The translations under genes were made by a program, and so were the position numbers. The notes under the pieces were generated by a model, which made no database searches, had not been told where the DNA came from, and was given only the letters and a program-made list of their open reading frames with translations. Of a stretch of DNA of 64,000 bases, positions 36,897 through 45,606 are shown in pieces. The first letter of the stretch is position 1. Every line of letters starts with the position of its first letter. Origin of the DNA: Saccharicrinis sp050296935 (GTDB taxonomy: Bacteria > Bacteroidota > Bacteroidia > Bacteroidales > Marinilabiliaceae); NCBI GenBank assembly GCA_050296935.1, contig JBNKRV010000220.1:1-64000 (forward strand), in the 5' to 3' direction.

Positions 36897-36930
36897 AAAA
36901 ACCGTTATCTGTTTGATAATGGTTTTTTGT
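36897..36930 (+). terminator. intrinsic terminator after atpC
   Basis: A stem of AACCGTTATC with GATAATGGTT (one G-T pair) and a loop of about five bases is followed by a T-rich run. It lies 22 bases after the atpC stop and just before the next gene. Confidence 0.75.
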
Positions 36931-36946
36931 TTTAATACCCTTCAAT

Positions 36947-37966
36947 TTGAAAAAAATACTAATTATACGATTAAGCTCTATTGGAGATATAATCCAATGC
37001 ATGTCTGTTACAGGTGGATTTAAAAATCATCATCCAAAAAGTGAAATACATTGGATTGTTCGTTCGGATTTAGCTTCATTACTAAAGATTGATCCCAGAA
37101 TAGATCAGTTAATTGAATTTGATCGAAAGCAAGGCATGTCAGGCCTAATTAAATTAGCATTTAAATTAAAAAAGGAAGGATATACGCATATTTATGATGC
37201 GCATAGTAATATACGTTCTAACATTCTTAAAATTATACTTTGTCCCTTTGGTATTGGAAGCCGATTAATTACTCGAAGAAAAGACAGATTTAAAAGGTTT
37301 TTATTATTTAAATTCAGAGTTAACCTGTTACCAAAACCATTCAGAGCTTTTGAATCCTTCAGAAAACCACTGCAAAAATGGGATATAAGTAATTTCTTTA
37401 CGCCTCATGATAACTGGAAATTTCCAACTGAAACAGAAAATAAGTGTCTAAAATTACTTAAAGGTCAACCTGAAAAAACAATAACATTAGTTCCTTCAGC
37501 TGCTTGGGAATTAAAAAGATGGCCCGTAGATTATTGGAAAAAATTAGTGACACTTTTACCGGATTATCACTTTACCATTTTGGCTGGCCCAACTGATCAT
37601 TTCTGTGAAGATATTGTAAAAGCAGATTCGTCACGTGTTGTTAATCTGGCAGGCAAAACTTCATTACTCGAAAGTTTTTGTGTGACTGCTCAATCAAAAT
37701 ATGTAGTAAGTGGTGATACCGGCTTTTTACATGCTGCAGATCTGTTTAATGTACCTGGTTGTGCAATTATAGGACCTACTGCTTTTGGGTATCCTACCGG
37801 AGAAAATATGAAAATTTTTGAAATGGGTTTACCTTGTCAACCATGCAGTAAACATGGAGATACCAAATGTAAATTGAAAGAAATAAAAAAGTGTTTGGTC
37901 GATATAACTCCGGAAAGTATTGTTAAGGAAATTAAAGAAAATGAAAACGTATTCTCAATAAAATAG
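36947..37966 (+). CDS. glycosyltransferase family 9 (heptosyltransferase-like), TTG start
   Basis: The 339-residue protein is a GT9 member, the family of LPS core heptosyltransferases. It shows KKILIIRLSSIGDIIQ at the start, PSAAWELKRWPVDYW in the middle, and SGDTGFLHAADLFNVPG near the C-terminus, with the conserved nucleotide-sugar-binding Asp. The reading frame begins at a TTG codon (36947); no ATG lies nearby, and the family N-terminus starts exactly there. A cysteine-rich tail (PCQPCSKHGDTKCKLKEIKKC) is a usual feature of this family. It lies 16 bases after the terminator, next to an LPS-kinase-like gene. Confidence 0.9.
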   Translation: MKKILIIRLSSIGDIIQCMSVTGGFKNHHPKSEIHWIVRSDLASLLKIDPRIDQLIEFDRKQGMSGLIKLAFKLKKEGYTHIYDAHSNIRSNILKIILCPFGIGSRLITRRKDRFKRFLLFKFRVNLLPKPFRAFESFRKPLQKWDISNFFTPHDNWKFPTETENKCLKLLKGQPEKTITLVPSAAWELKRWPVDYWKKLVTLLPDYHFTILAGPTDHFCEDIVKADSSRVVNLAGKTSLLESFCVTAQSKYVVSGDTGFLHAADLFNVPGCAIIGPTAFGYPTGENMKIFEMGLPCQPCSKHGDTKCKLKEIKKCLVDITPESIVKEIKENENVFSIK

Positions 37967-38014
37967 TCATTAAATAATCGAATGAATGGATTATATACAG
38001 TTTGGTTTTTACTT

Positions 38015-38022
38015 TATATTTG
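38015..38022 (+). promoter_or_regulatory. promoter -7 box (TATATTTG)
   Basis: This exact TAnnTTTG box lies 12 bases before the ATG at 38035, implying a very short leader. A TTTG at 38001-38004 is too close for a -33 element. Confidence 0.45.
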
Positions 38023-38034
38023 TCCTGTTAAAAA

Positions 38035-38805
38035 ATGCAACAAATGAGAATACATATTAATCCGAAGTACAAAAATCTAAATAACTTTATTAATCATCTA
38101 CATGAGGACTTTGAAAATATCGGAGATTCAATATATAAAGGGAGAAATGAAATAAAGGTTATTGAGGTAGATGACATCAAACTTAATGTAAAAGCCTTTA
38201 AAATACCTCATTTAATTAATAAAGTAGCCTATGCATGGCTTCGTGGCTCAAAAGCCCGCCATTCTTTTGAATATGCTTTAAAAATGAGAAATATGGGAGC
38301 AGAGACTCCTGAACCTGTTGCCTATGTAGAAATTTTGAAAAATGGTCTTTTTAATCGGAGCTATTATGTAAGCATTCATCATCCATACGATTTTACCATC
38401 CGCGATTTAATAGGTTATAAATTTGATGATAAGGATAATATCCTGAAGCAATTCACAGACTTTACCTTTGAAAAACTCCATAAAAACGGGATTCATCATT
38501 TAGATTATTCCAGAGGAAACATTTTAATAGCTCGTACAAAAAATGGTAATTACAATTTTAGTATTGTAGATATCAATCGAATGAGGTTTGAAAAAATGCC
38601 ATATTTAAAAGGATTAAAAAATTTCTCTCAAATGTGGGCAAATGAAGATGAACTTGAAGTGGTGGCTCGCGAATATGCTAAAATAAATAACCAAGATGAA
38701 GAAGAAGCTGTTAAAATGCTGATTCAACTTGACAAAGAACATAAAGCTAAAATAAATCGTAAAGCTGAATTAAAAAGAAAAATAAGAGGAGAGAAGGAAG
38801 ATTAA
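38035..38805 (+). CDS. LPS core kinase-like protein (Kdo/WaaP/InaA family)
   Basis: The 256-residue product is a eukaryotic-like kinase of the InaA/WaaP/KdkA type, which phosphorylates Kdo or heptose of LPS inner core. The catalytic-loop motif HLDYSRGNILI (Asp as base, Asn as metal ligand) and the downstream IVDINRMRF (Asp of the DFG-equivalent) are intact. Its N-terminus resembles the family (MRIHINPKY). The ATG at 38035 or Met4 at 38044 can start it. It follows the GT9 gene, consistent with core LPS assembly. Confidence 0.8.
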   Translation: MQQMRIHINPKYKNLNNFINHLHEDFENIGDSIYKGRNEIKVIEVDDIKLNVKAFKIPHLINKVAYAWLRGSKARHSFEYALKMRNMGAETPEPVAYVEILKNGLFNRSYYVSIHHPYDFTIRDLIGYKFDDKDNILKQFTDFTFEKLHKNGIHHLDYSRGNILIARTKNGNYNFSIVDINRMRFEKMPYLKGLKNFSQMWANEDELEVVAREYAKINNQDEEEAVKMLIQLDKEHKAKINRKAELKRKIRGEKED

Positions 38806-38942
38806 CTTAACATTACACAATAGCTTTTTTGAGATTGTATCCAGATCCAATCTATTCACCAAAATCTCCATTACATTCTTCCGTAGAAATACCACCTCAT
38901 ACTAATCCAAAATCTGCTTGAAAAGATTGAACCAGTTCGTTT

Positions 38943-39012
38943 GCTGAAAAACATCCTATATCAGGAGATTATAATAAGTTTTTACCAAGTTATTAAAAGA
39001 GGTTGATGTAAT
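38943..39012 (+). pseudogene. remnant of a second UDP-galactopyranose mutase gene
   Basis: The stretch from CCTATA (38955) to 39012 aligns with 39924-39979 of the intact glf gene downstream. It encodes P-I-S-G-D-Y-N-K, then after a one-base deletion F-T-K-L-L-K-E-V-D-V, against P-I-G-G-Y-N-K-L-F-T-K-L-L-K-G-A-N-V in glf. One extra codon is also present. Most of the gene is missing. It reflects an ancient duplication or replacement of glf. Confidence 0.6.
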
Positions 39013-39215
39013 GTGATAAATTCTTCTCAAAACCAGGATTTATTGTTTTGTTGTCTTCCTCACACCAGGTTTGATAAATTGGGTAAAAGAAGGTTTGTAA
39101 AAAATGGGTAAATAGCAATGTCCCTTGTTTAACGCACTGGTTTTTATTAGTGCAATTGATGTAATCCAGCGGTTGAAAAAGTATTTGCGGATTTTAGGGA
39201 TCTAATTATTTACTC

Positions 39216-39223
39216 TATATTTG
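39216..39223 (+). promoter_or_regulatory. candidate glf promoter -7 box (TATATTTG)
   Basis: This is an exact TAnnTTTG match, 124 bases before the glf ATG at 39348. The nearest TTTG upstream is 28 bases away, longer than usual. Confidence 0.35.
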
Positions 39224-39347
39224 ATACCTGAGTTGATACACTTTAATTGTCTGTTTTTGTAAGAAAACGGGTTGTAATTTAAACATATCAGAAAAACAAC
39301 AATAAATACGAAATCAACATTGATTTTCTGAGTATAAACAGATAAAT

Positions 39348-40484
39348 ATGAAATATTCTTATGATTATCTTATAGTAGGTGCTGGATTATACGGATCAGT
39401 ATTTGCGCATGAGGCTTTAAAACGTGGCAAAAAAGTACTTATTATTGATAAAAGAGACCATATTGGAGGAAACTTATATTGTGAAAATATTGAAGGCATC
39501 AATGTTCATAAATATGGTGCACATATATTTCATACGAATAACAAAAAAATATGGGAGTATATTAACCAATTTGTTGAATTTAACCGATACACAAATTCTC
39601 CACTTGCAATGTATAAAGGCGAGTTATATAATTTGCCGTTTAACATGAATACTTTTTATCAGCTTTGGGGTGTAAAAACACCGGAAGAGGCACTAATCAA
39701 AATTGAAGAACAAAGGAAAGAATATGCCCATTTAGTTCCTAAGAATTTAGAAGAACAGGCACTTCATTTAGCTGGTAAAGATATATATGAAAAACTGATT
39801 AAAGGATATACGGAAAAGCAATGGGGCAGGCCAGCCACTGAAATACCGGGATTTATTATTAAACGTTTACCCCTCAGATTTACATTTGATAATAATTATT
39901 TTAACGACGCTTATCAGGGTATACCTATAGGAGGCTATAATAAGCTTTTTACCAAGCTATTAAAAGGGGCTAATGTAATTAGTAACACCAACTATTTTGA
40001 CGATAAATTGATGTTAGACAAACTAGCAGAAAAGGTTTTATATACTGGCAAAATAGATGAATTTTTTAATTACAAACTAGGTAAATTAGATTATCGTAGT
40101 CTCCATTTTGAAACAGAAGTACACAATACGTCAAATTTTCAGGGTAATGCGGTAATCAATTATACTGAAAAGGAAATTCCTTATACAAGAATCATTGAAC
40201 ACAAACATTTTGAATTTGGTAACCAACCTAAAACCGTTATTACAAAAGAATATCCTCATGAATTTAGTAAAGATAATGAACCTTATTACCCTATAAACGA
40301 TAATAAAAATATGGAAATGCTGGATAGTTATTTGTATTTAGCTGATTCCATTTCGCACAAATATATATTTGGTGGAAGATTAGCCGAATACAAATACTAC
40401 GACATGGATGATACCATTGAAGCAGCACTAAATTTAGCAAACAAATCTTTAAATAATGAAATATTACATTGCCAGAAACTATAG
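39348..40484 (+). CDS. glf: UDP-galactopyranose mutase
   Basis: Glf is a flavoenzyme that converts UDP-galactopyranose to UDP-galactofuranose. The 378-residue protein has the FAD-binding IVGAGLYGSVFA (residues 8-19), the DKRDHIGGN segment, YGAHIFHTNNKKIW, a central KGYTEKQWGRPATEIPG and the C-terminal IFGGRLAEYKYYDMD with the conserved Arg. Length and motifs are complete. The gene overlaps the next one, a galactofuranosyltransferase, by 29 bases, so the product is used directly for surface polysaccharide. Confidence 0.95.
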   Translation: MKYSYDYLIVGAGLYGSVFAHEALKRGKKVLIIDKRDHIGGNLYCENIEGINVHKYGAHIFHTNNKKIWEYINQFVEFNRYTNSPLAMYKGELYNLPFNMNTFYQLWGVKTPEEALIKIEEQRKEYAHLVPKNLEEQALHLAGKDIYEKLIKGYTEKQWGRPATEIPGFIIKRLPLRFTFDNNYFNDAYQGIPIGGYNKLFTKLLKGANVISNTNYFDDKLMLDKLAEKVLYTGKIDEFFNYKLGKLDYRSLHFETEVHNTSNFQGNAVINYTEKEIPYTRIIEHKHFEFGNQPKTVITKEYPHEFSKDNEPYYPINDNKNMEMLDSYLYLADSISHKYIFGGRLAEYKYYDMDDTIEAALNLANKSLNNEILHCQKL

Positions 40485-41487
40485 GTCGAAATTTGATGCT
40501 GCAGGGAAAGCAAAAATGGATTGTGAAGTTATTTTAAAAAATAACGGATGGAAAAATATCGGATTTAAACAAACATGGATTGCCAATGCTATAATTGGTA
40601 CAATTGTGAGTGCTATAGGTATAACCTGGGCCATAATCCGATTGCCAAGAAAAAGTACGTTATGTCTTCAATATCCTTTAAATAAATTCTATAAATATAT
40701 TTTATGGGGTGCAATTATCAAAAAATGTGATATTATTACTATTGTACACGATGTAAAAAGTTTAAAAGGCAAATTATACTTAACTAAAAAAGAAATAAAA
40801 ACACTATCAAAGTCGAAAAGCCTTATCGTACATAATTCGGTAATGCGTGAATGGTTTGAAAATAATAACATAGGCGCAGAGGTAAAAATAACCGAACTTG
40901 ATATTTTTGACTATCTTCATCATACATCGAAAAAGCAAAACTCAAATAATTTAGATATTAATCATTTCAAAATAGTATTTGCCGGAAATACGGGAGGTAA
41001 AAAAAGTTTTTTATATGATGTTGACTATGTTCAAAGAGGTAATTTTCATATAGACATTTATGGATTTGATTTTAATGTAAACTTTATAAAAAACAAGGAA
41101 AATTCAATACTTAACTATAAAGGTGTATTTCCTTCTAATGAAATAATCGATCATATTAATGGTGATTTTGGATTAGTTTGGTATGGTGATTCAACCGAAT
41201 CATGTAATGGACAAACTGGTCAATATTTAAAATTCAATAATCCACATAAAGTGTCATTATATATACAATGTGAATTACCTATAATAATTTGGGATCAGGC
41301 CGCAATGGCAAACTTTGTAGAAGAAAATAATATTGGCATTACAATAAATAATTTAGATGATCTGAAAAATAAATTAAATTCACTCTCAGAAAATGATTAT
41401 AACATTCTAAAACAAAATGTATTACGTATAAAATCTAAAATTTCCTGTGGTTTTTATTTAGAAACTGCCTTAAACAAGGCTCTGTAG
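40456..41487 (+). CDS. beta-1,6-galactofuranosyltransferase-like protein
   Basis: The 343-residue protein resembles WbbI-type galactofuranosyltransferases. It has the family's MKYYIARNYRSKFDAAGKAKMD start, TIVHDVKSLKG and IVHNSVMREWF in the first half. It ends with GDFGLVWYGDSTESCNGQTGQYLKFNNPHKVSLYIQ, read across two shorter motifs, typical of UDP-Galf binding. Its start lies inside the end of glf (29-base overlap), which links the two functionally. The acceptor is unknown. Confidence 0.82.
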   Translation: MKYYIARNYRSKFDAAGKAKMDCEVILKNNGWKNIGFKQTWIANAIIGTIVSAIGITWAIIRLPRKSTLCLQYPLNKFYKYILWGAIIKKCDIITIVHDVKSLKGKLYLTKKEIKTLSKSKSLIVHNSVMREWFENNNIGAEVKITELDIFDYLHHTSKKQNSNNLDINHFKIVFAGNTGGKKSFLYDVDYVQRGNFHIDIYGFDFNVNFIKNKENSILNYKGVFPSNEIIDHINGDFGLVWYGDSTESCNGQTGQYLKFNNPHKVSLYIQCELPIIIWDQAAMANFVEENNIGITINNLDDLKNKLNSLSENDYNILKQNVLRIKSKISCGFYLETALNKAL

Positions 41488-41511
41488 GTAAATTCTTTAG
41501 TATGCTATGCT

Positions 41512-41519
41512 TATATTTG
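41512..41519 (+). promoter_or_regulatory. candidate promoter -7 box (TATATTTG)
   Basis: An exact TAnnTTTG lies 53 bases before the ATG at 41572, in the gap after the galactofuranosyltransferase gene. Confidence 0.4.
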
Positions 41520-41571
41520 TTCAAAATTAGATTGAAATCTATATTTTCAATCTTTAGTAAATCATATTTAT

Positions 41572-42669
41572 ATGCATTCATCCCATTATTTTGCAATATT
41601 TTATACCGAACATCTGTATTATATTCCTCAGTTTTTACCTGTTGCACGAGAGTTACAAAAAAGAGATTTACCATATATTTTTATTATTCTTGAAAGTAGT
41701 AAAAGAGATATATTCAATCAGAATGATTCTATTATAAATGTTTGTGAGAAAGAAGAAATTCCATATCAAGTAGGAGAGAAGGGACTGCAGCATACCACAT
41801 CTGAATACCTTATTTGTGGAGGTGATAACTACCCGGAAACAAATATACCACATCAACAAAAAGTACTCATTGTACATGGTATTGGCACCAAAGTTAGTGC
41901 CTTTACCGAAGAAAAAAACCGCTTTGATATCCGATTTATTGAAGGTGAATTCAGACTTCGCAGATTAAAAGAACTATACCCTGAGGCGAAAACAATTTGG
42001 GAAAATGTTGGCTTTTCAAAACTTGATGATGTATTCAGGTATACATCTGACATGAAAAAACAACTCCTTGAAAAAATGGGCCTTGATATCAATAAGCCCA
42101 CATTACTATATGCGCCCACATTTTACCCAAGTTCAATTGAAAATATGTCTGTTAAATTTCCTGATGAATTTAAGGACTTCAATCTTATTATTAAGCCACA
42201 CTATTACAGTTATTTGCGGAAAAAATATAAGATGCAACGGAAGAAATTTAAAAAGTGGCAACAGTATAGTAATGTGTATTTTGCAAGTTTTGAGGACTAT
42301 AATATAGCCCCATTTTATGCCATTTCAGACATACTAATATCAGATGAATCATCAGTTGTGTTTGAATTTGCTGCTTTAGATAAACCAGTTATTTGCAATC
42401 GATTTATCCACTTACGCTTATCCTATCGTTTATTTGGTCGCTACAAATTCAATAAACGTATGGAAGGTGCCATGAATCAATTCAGGGATATTGGAGAAAA
42501 CGTTTGGAAATACAAAAATCTGAAAAAAACAGTCATTTCAGAATTAAATATTCCTGAAAAAAAACATCAAAAACGGATGGAATATACCAAAGAAATTATA
42601 GGACCAGTTGACGGAAAGGTATCTGTAAGAATGGTAGATGTTATGCAAAAATACTATGGTAAAAAATAA
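41572..42669 (+). CDS. CDP-glycerol:polyglycerophosphate glycerophosphotransferase-family protein
   Basis: The 365-residue product resembles TagB/TagF-like enzymes that transfer glycerol phosphate from CDP-glycerol to a polymer. Signs are YAPTFYPSSIENM, NLIIKPHYYSYL (the conserved H-x-x) and DILISDESSVVFEFAALDKPVI, the family nucleotide-binding motif. The Gram-positive proteins are often longer, but this domain is complete. With the TagD-like gene at 43527-44021 it indicates glycerol phosphate decoration of a surface glycan. The short leading SSHYFAIFYTEHLYYIPQ is a typical Rossmann-like start. Confidence 0.82.
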   Translation: MHSSHYFAIFYTEHLYYIPQFLPVARELQKRDLPYIFIILESSKRDIFNQNDSIINVCEKEEIPYQVGEKGLQHTTSEYLICGGDNYPETNIPHQQKVLIVHGIGTKVSAFTEEKNRFDIRFIEGEFRLRRLKELYPEAKTIWENVGFSKLDDVFRYTSDMKKQLLEKMGLDINKPTLLYAPTFYPSSIENMSVKFPDEFKDFNLIIKPHYYSYLRKKYKMQRKKFKKWQQYSNVYFASFEDYNIAPFYAISDILISDESSVVFEFAALDKPVICNRFIHLRLSYRLFGRYKFNKRMEGAMNQFRDIGENVWKYKNLKKTVISELNIPEKKHQKRMEYTKEIIGPVDGKVSVRMVDVMQKYYGKK

Positions 42670-42677
42670 GAAAATAG

Positions 42678-42698
42678 AGGAGAGATAGTTCTCCTTTA
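42678..42698. terminator. weak hairpin between convergent genes
   Basis: AGGAGA (42678-42683) pairs with TCTCCT (42690-42695), followed by only two T residues. It lies between the stop at 42669 (+) and the stop at 42700 (-). Confidence 0.4.
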
Positions 42699-42699
42699 A

Positions 42700-43425
42700 C
42701 TATTCGTAGTTATAGCCTCCATCCAATTGAATAATCTGACCTGTTAAATATTCATTTTGAGTTATTTGATAACACAAATCAGCTACTTCATCTTCATGAG
42801 CAAATCGCTTTAACGCTACTTTACCCTTTATTTTTTCACGTAACCATTCAGGCTTTTCCTTTTGCCAATCTGTATCCACAAAACCAGGAGCAATACCATT
42901 TATTCTAATCTCATCATTAGCTAAAAACTTAACCATATTTTGAACTAAAGAATGAATGGCACTTTTACTAACTCCATATGAAATGGATACGGAATGTGGT
43001 AAATTACCAAGCATTGAACCAATAAATACAATATTACCTTTTGGCTTAATACATGAAATTAATGATTGCATTAAAAAGAATGGAACGTTAAGGTTCGCAT
43101 TAAAAACTTTCAGCCAATCATCTGGCTTAATATCTCCAAATGCCGATCTGTCTGTTAATCCTGCATTAAATACAATTAAGTCAAGATGTGGAACTAATTT
43201 TTTAATGTCATTTGAAATGCTGTCTACATTACTGATATCTGACATATCAGCCTGTAAAATATCAAATTTTCCTTTATAATTTTGATTTAAATCAGATTCT
43301 AATAACTGTGCATCTTTAACTGAACTATAATAATTGAATACCACATGGTACCCTTCACTAAGTAGTTTTTTGCCTATAGCTTTACCAATTCCTTTTGTAG
43401 ATCCGGTAACGAAAGCATATTTCAT
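42700..43425 (-). CDS. short-chain dehydrogenase/reductase (SDR)
   Basis: The 241-residue protein is a classical SDR: cofactor motif TGSTKGIG (7-14), NAG in VFNAGLT, catalytic Ser137 in FIGSML, Tyr150 and Lys154 in SYGVSKSAI, and GxxDT-like APGFVDTDW. I place the start at 43425 (MKYAFVTGS), because the ATG at 43461 would add 12 residues before the Rossmann motif. It resembles FabG-type or sugar-modifying reductases; the substrate is unknown. Its place among glycan genes suggests sugar metabolism. Confidence 0.87.
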   Translation of the reverse strand: MKYAFVTGSTKGIGKAIGKKLLSEGYHVVFNYYSSVKDAQLLESDLNQNYKGKFDILQADMSDISNVDSISNDIKKLVPHLDLIVFNAGLTDRSAFGDIKPDDWLKVFNANLNVPFFLMQSLISCIKPKGNIVFIGSMLGNLPHSVSISYGVSKSAIHSLVQNMVKFLANDEIRINGIAPGFVDTDWQKEKPEWLREKIKGKVALKRFAHEDEVADLCYQITQNEYLTGQIIQLDGGYNYE

Positions 43426-43526
43426 ACTTATAAGATATTTTAATTTGAATTCTGATTGCAATATAAACAGAAAATGACTGTTGACTTATTTACATCTTTA
43501 ATGCAAGATGAAAAACCTGAATAATA

Positions 43527-44021
43527 TTAATTGTTATCAGAACTTTCTTCTTCAACATTTTTTGTAACTATATCAGGATTATCATGGTTATCTATTCTCT
43601 TTTTAATTTTAGAATAGCTTTCATAAATTTTCTTTTTTAGAATGGTGGAACTGGTTCCTGCACCGTATGGGAAATAAAATACTTTTACTCCAAAATCCTC
43701 CAGATAATCATATTTTCCAGTCCAATCATCACCAACTACAAAAATATCCATATGTAGTTTTTTTACAATTTCTTTATGGTCTAAAGACCTTTGTGGAATA
43801 ACAATATCCGGTGCTTTTAATCCTTCAACAATGGCCAGTCTTTCCTCAAAAGGAACAATAGGGGGAGCTTTATAGGAGCTAACCAATTCATCGGTACTCA
43901 CGCCAACTATTAAAACATTTCCTAAACCTTTGGCATAATGAATCATTTTTAAATGATTACTATGAAACATGTCAAACGTTCCTGATGTATAAACAATAAT
44001 TTGCTTTTTACCTTTCCCCAT
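43527..44021 (-). CDS. glycerol-3-phosphate cytidylyltransferase-like protein (TagD family)
   Basis: The 164-residue nucleotidyltransferase has the signature GTFDMFHSNHL (14-24, the HxxH form of the HxGH motif) and GTSSTILKKKI (R/T-T-S-x-I-I type), both typical of TagD and related enzymes that make CDP-glycerol from CTP and glycerol-3-phosphate. A charged tail of about 20 residues (PDIVTKNVEEESSDNN) extends past the domain. CDP-glycerol would feed the transferase at 41572-42669. A related enzyme making ADP- or CDP-linked sugars is the main alternative. Confidence 0.8.
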   Translation of the reverse strand: MGKGKKQIIVYTSGTFDMFHSNHLKMIHYAKGLGNVLIVGVSTDELVSSYKAPPIVPFEERLAIVEGLKAPDIVIPQRSLDHKEIVKKLHMDIFVVGDDWTGKYDYLEDFGVKVFYFPYGAGTSSTILKKKIYESYSKIKKRIDNHDNPDIVTKNVEEESSDNN

Positions 44022-44051
44022 TTTTTTTGATATCTTTTAATAAATAATCCA

Positions 44052-44059
44052 CAAAGGTA
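44052..44059 (-). promoter_or_regulatory. promoter -7 box for the TagD-like gene (TACCTTTG)
   Basis: An exact TAnnTTTG on the minus strand, 31 bases before the ATG at 44021. No clear -33 element. Confidence 0.5.
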
Positions 44060-44274
44060 CATTATTTTAAATGAATCAGACATGTGATATAAAAACGTAT
44101 TTTTAAGAACAACAGTTATACATCAATTAATCACTAGTAAACGATTGTTTATTTAGCTAGGCAAAAATAAAAATGTATGCTTTAAGTATTAATCCATAGT
44201 CCTAAATAATAATTCTTTAAACTCCTACATTTCAGGTAAGTTAAAATTATCAACTCAAATACAGTTAGTACCAA

Positions 44275-44302
44275 TTTGTTAAACTAAAAATATGTAGTTT
44301 TG
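44275..44302 (+). promoter_or_regulatory. Bacteroidota promoter (TTTG-N16-TAGTTTTG)
   Basis: TTTG at 44275-44278 and an exact TAnnTTTG at 44295-44302, followed by C, form the clearest two-part promoter in the window. It lies 27 bases before the ATG of the U32 gene. Confidence 0.7.
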
Positions 44303-44328
44303 CAGGCCAAAGGTATATTTAAAATAAA

Positions 44329-45585
44329 ATGAAAAGAGAAGACTTTGAAATAATGGCACCGGTAGGTTCATACGAATCATTAAGTGCAGCCATACAGGGA
44401 GGAGCAAATTCAGTATATTTTGGAATTGAAGGTTTGAATATGCGTTCCAGATCATCTAATAATTTTACTACAGATGATCTTCATGAAATAGTTAAAATTG
44501 CTAATAAAAATAACGTTAAAACCTATTTAACGGTTAATACTGTCTTATATAATCAGGATTTAAACCTGATGAAAAAGATTATTCTATCAGCCAAAGAGGC
44601 TAATATTTCTGCAATTATTGCTTCTGATGTGGCTGCTATTTCTTTTGCTCGAGAAATAGATGTTGAAGTACATTTAAGTACACAACTAAACATATCAAAT
44701 ATTGAGGCTTTAAAATTTTACGCCAAATTTGCAGATGTAGTTGTATTAGCACGTGAATTGGATTTAGATCAGGTTGCCCAAATATACAGGCAAATAGAAG
44801 TTGAGCAAATAAAAGGACCAGGTGGCAAACTTATACAGATAGAAATGTTCAGTCATGGAGCATTATGTATGGCGGTATCCGGAAAGTGTTATTTAAGTTT
44901 GCATAACACGCATTCATCCGCAAATAGAGGAGCCTGCCTGCAAACCTGCAGAAGAAGCTATACTGTTACAGATAAAGAAACCGGACAAGAATTAGAAATT
45001 GACAACGAATACATTATGTCTCCAAAAGATTTGAAAACTATTCATTTCTTAAATAAAATGATTGATGCAGGTGTGCGTGTATTTAAAATCGAGGGTAGAG
45101 CAAGAGGACCTGAATATGTAAATACAGTTATTAAAGCTTATAATGAAGCACTGGATTCAATTATAACAGGTACTTTTAACGAAGAAAAAATTGCAGAATG
45201 GGATCAGGAATTAAGTACTGTTTTTAATAGAGGATTCTGGGATGGATATTATTTGGGACAGAAATTAGGAGAATGGAGTAATAACTATGGAAACAGAGCT
45301 ACAAAACGAAAAATATATATTGGAAAAGGTACTAATTATTTTCCAAAAATAGGTGTAGCCGAATTTCTTATGGAAACCAAAAGTCTGAAAGTAGGCGATG
45401 AAATATTAATTACAGGTCCGACAACAGGGGTCATAAAACTAACAGTTCCAGAATTACGGGTAGATTTAAAACCTGTTGAAGAAACAGTAAAAGGAGAGAG
45501 GTTTTCAATGCCTGTATCAGATAAAATCAGACGATCTGATAAGTTATACAAATTAGTGAATTCACACCCTTCATTAGATCAATAA
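44329..45585 (+). CDS. U32 family peptidase / tRNA hydroxylation protein TrhP-like
   Basis: U32 proteins such as TrhP (YegQ) help hydroxylate uridine 34 of tRNA, using prephenate-derived chemistry, rather than acting as proteases. This 418-residue protein has the U32 signature EMFSHGALCMAVSGKCYLS, with Cys residues in GACLQTCRR that may hold an Fe-S cluster. APVGSYESLSAAIQGGANSVYFG starts the TIM-barrel. The C-terminal part carries the GEWSNNYGNRATKRK and beta-barrel region. Assignment to the TrhP subgroup is by length and motif layout only. Confidence 0.8.
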   Translation: MKREDFEIMAPVGSYESLSAAIQGGANSVYFGIEGLNMRSRSSNNFTTDDLHEIVKIANKNNVKTYLTVNTVLYNQDLNLMKKIILSAKEANISAIIASDVAAISFAREIDVEVHLSTQLNISNIEALKFYAKFADVVVLARELDLDQVAQIYRQIEVEQIKGPGGKLIQIEMFSHGALCMAVSGKCYLSLHNTHSSANRGACLQTCRRSYTVTDKETGQELEIDNEYIMSPKDLKTIHFLNKMIDAGVRVFKIEGRARGPEYVNTVIKAYNEALDSIITGTFNEEKIAEWDQELSTVFNRGFWDGYYLGQKLGEWSNNYGNRATKRKIYIGKGTNYFPKIGVAEFLMETKSLKVGDEILITGPTTGVIKLTVPELRVDLKPVEETVKGERFSMPVSDKIRRSDKLYKLVNSHPSLDQ

Positions 45586-45606
45586 AAAAACAAACAGAGC
45601 AGTTAT

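Larger units (their letters stand above)
38806..39347. other. 542-bp gap with glf remnant and glf promoter region
   Basis: The gap holds no intact gene. It contains a decayed piece of a second glf copy (38943-39012), a hairpin-forming GCACTGG...TTAGTGC near 39140, and a TAnnTTTG box at 39216-39223 suited to glf. The rest shows nothing I recognise. Confidence 0.7.
44022..44328. other. 307-bp divergent intergenic region with two promoters
   Basis: The region separates tagD-like (-) from the U32 gene (+) and holds a promoter for each. No other feature is evident; it is AT-rich with no ORF. Confidence 0.6.

Noticed and set aside
38806..39347. A complete hidden gene in the gap before glf
   Set aside because: All frames are broken by stops; only a short glf remnant can be aligned.
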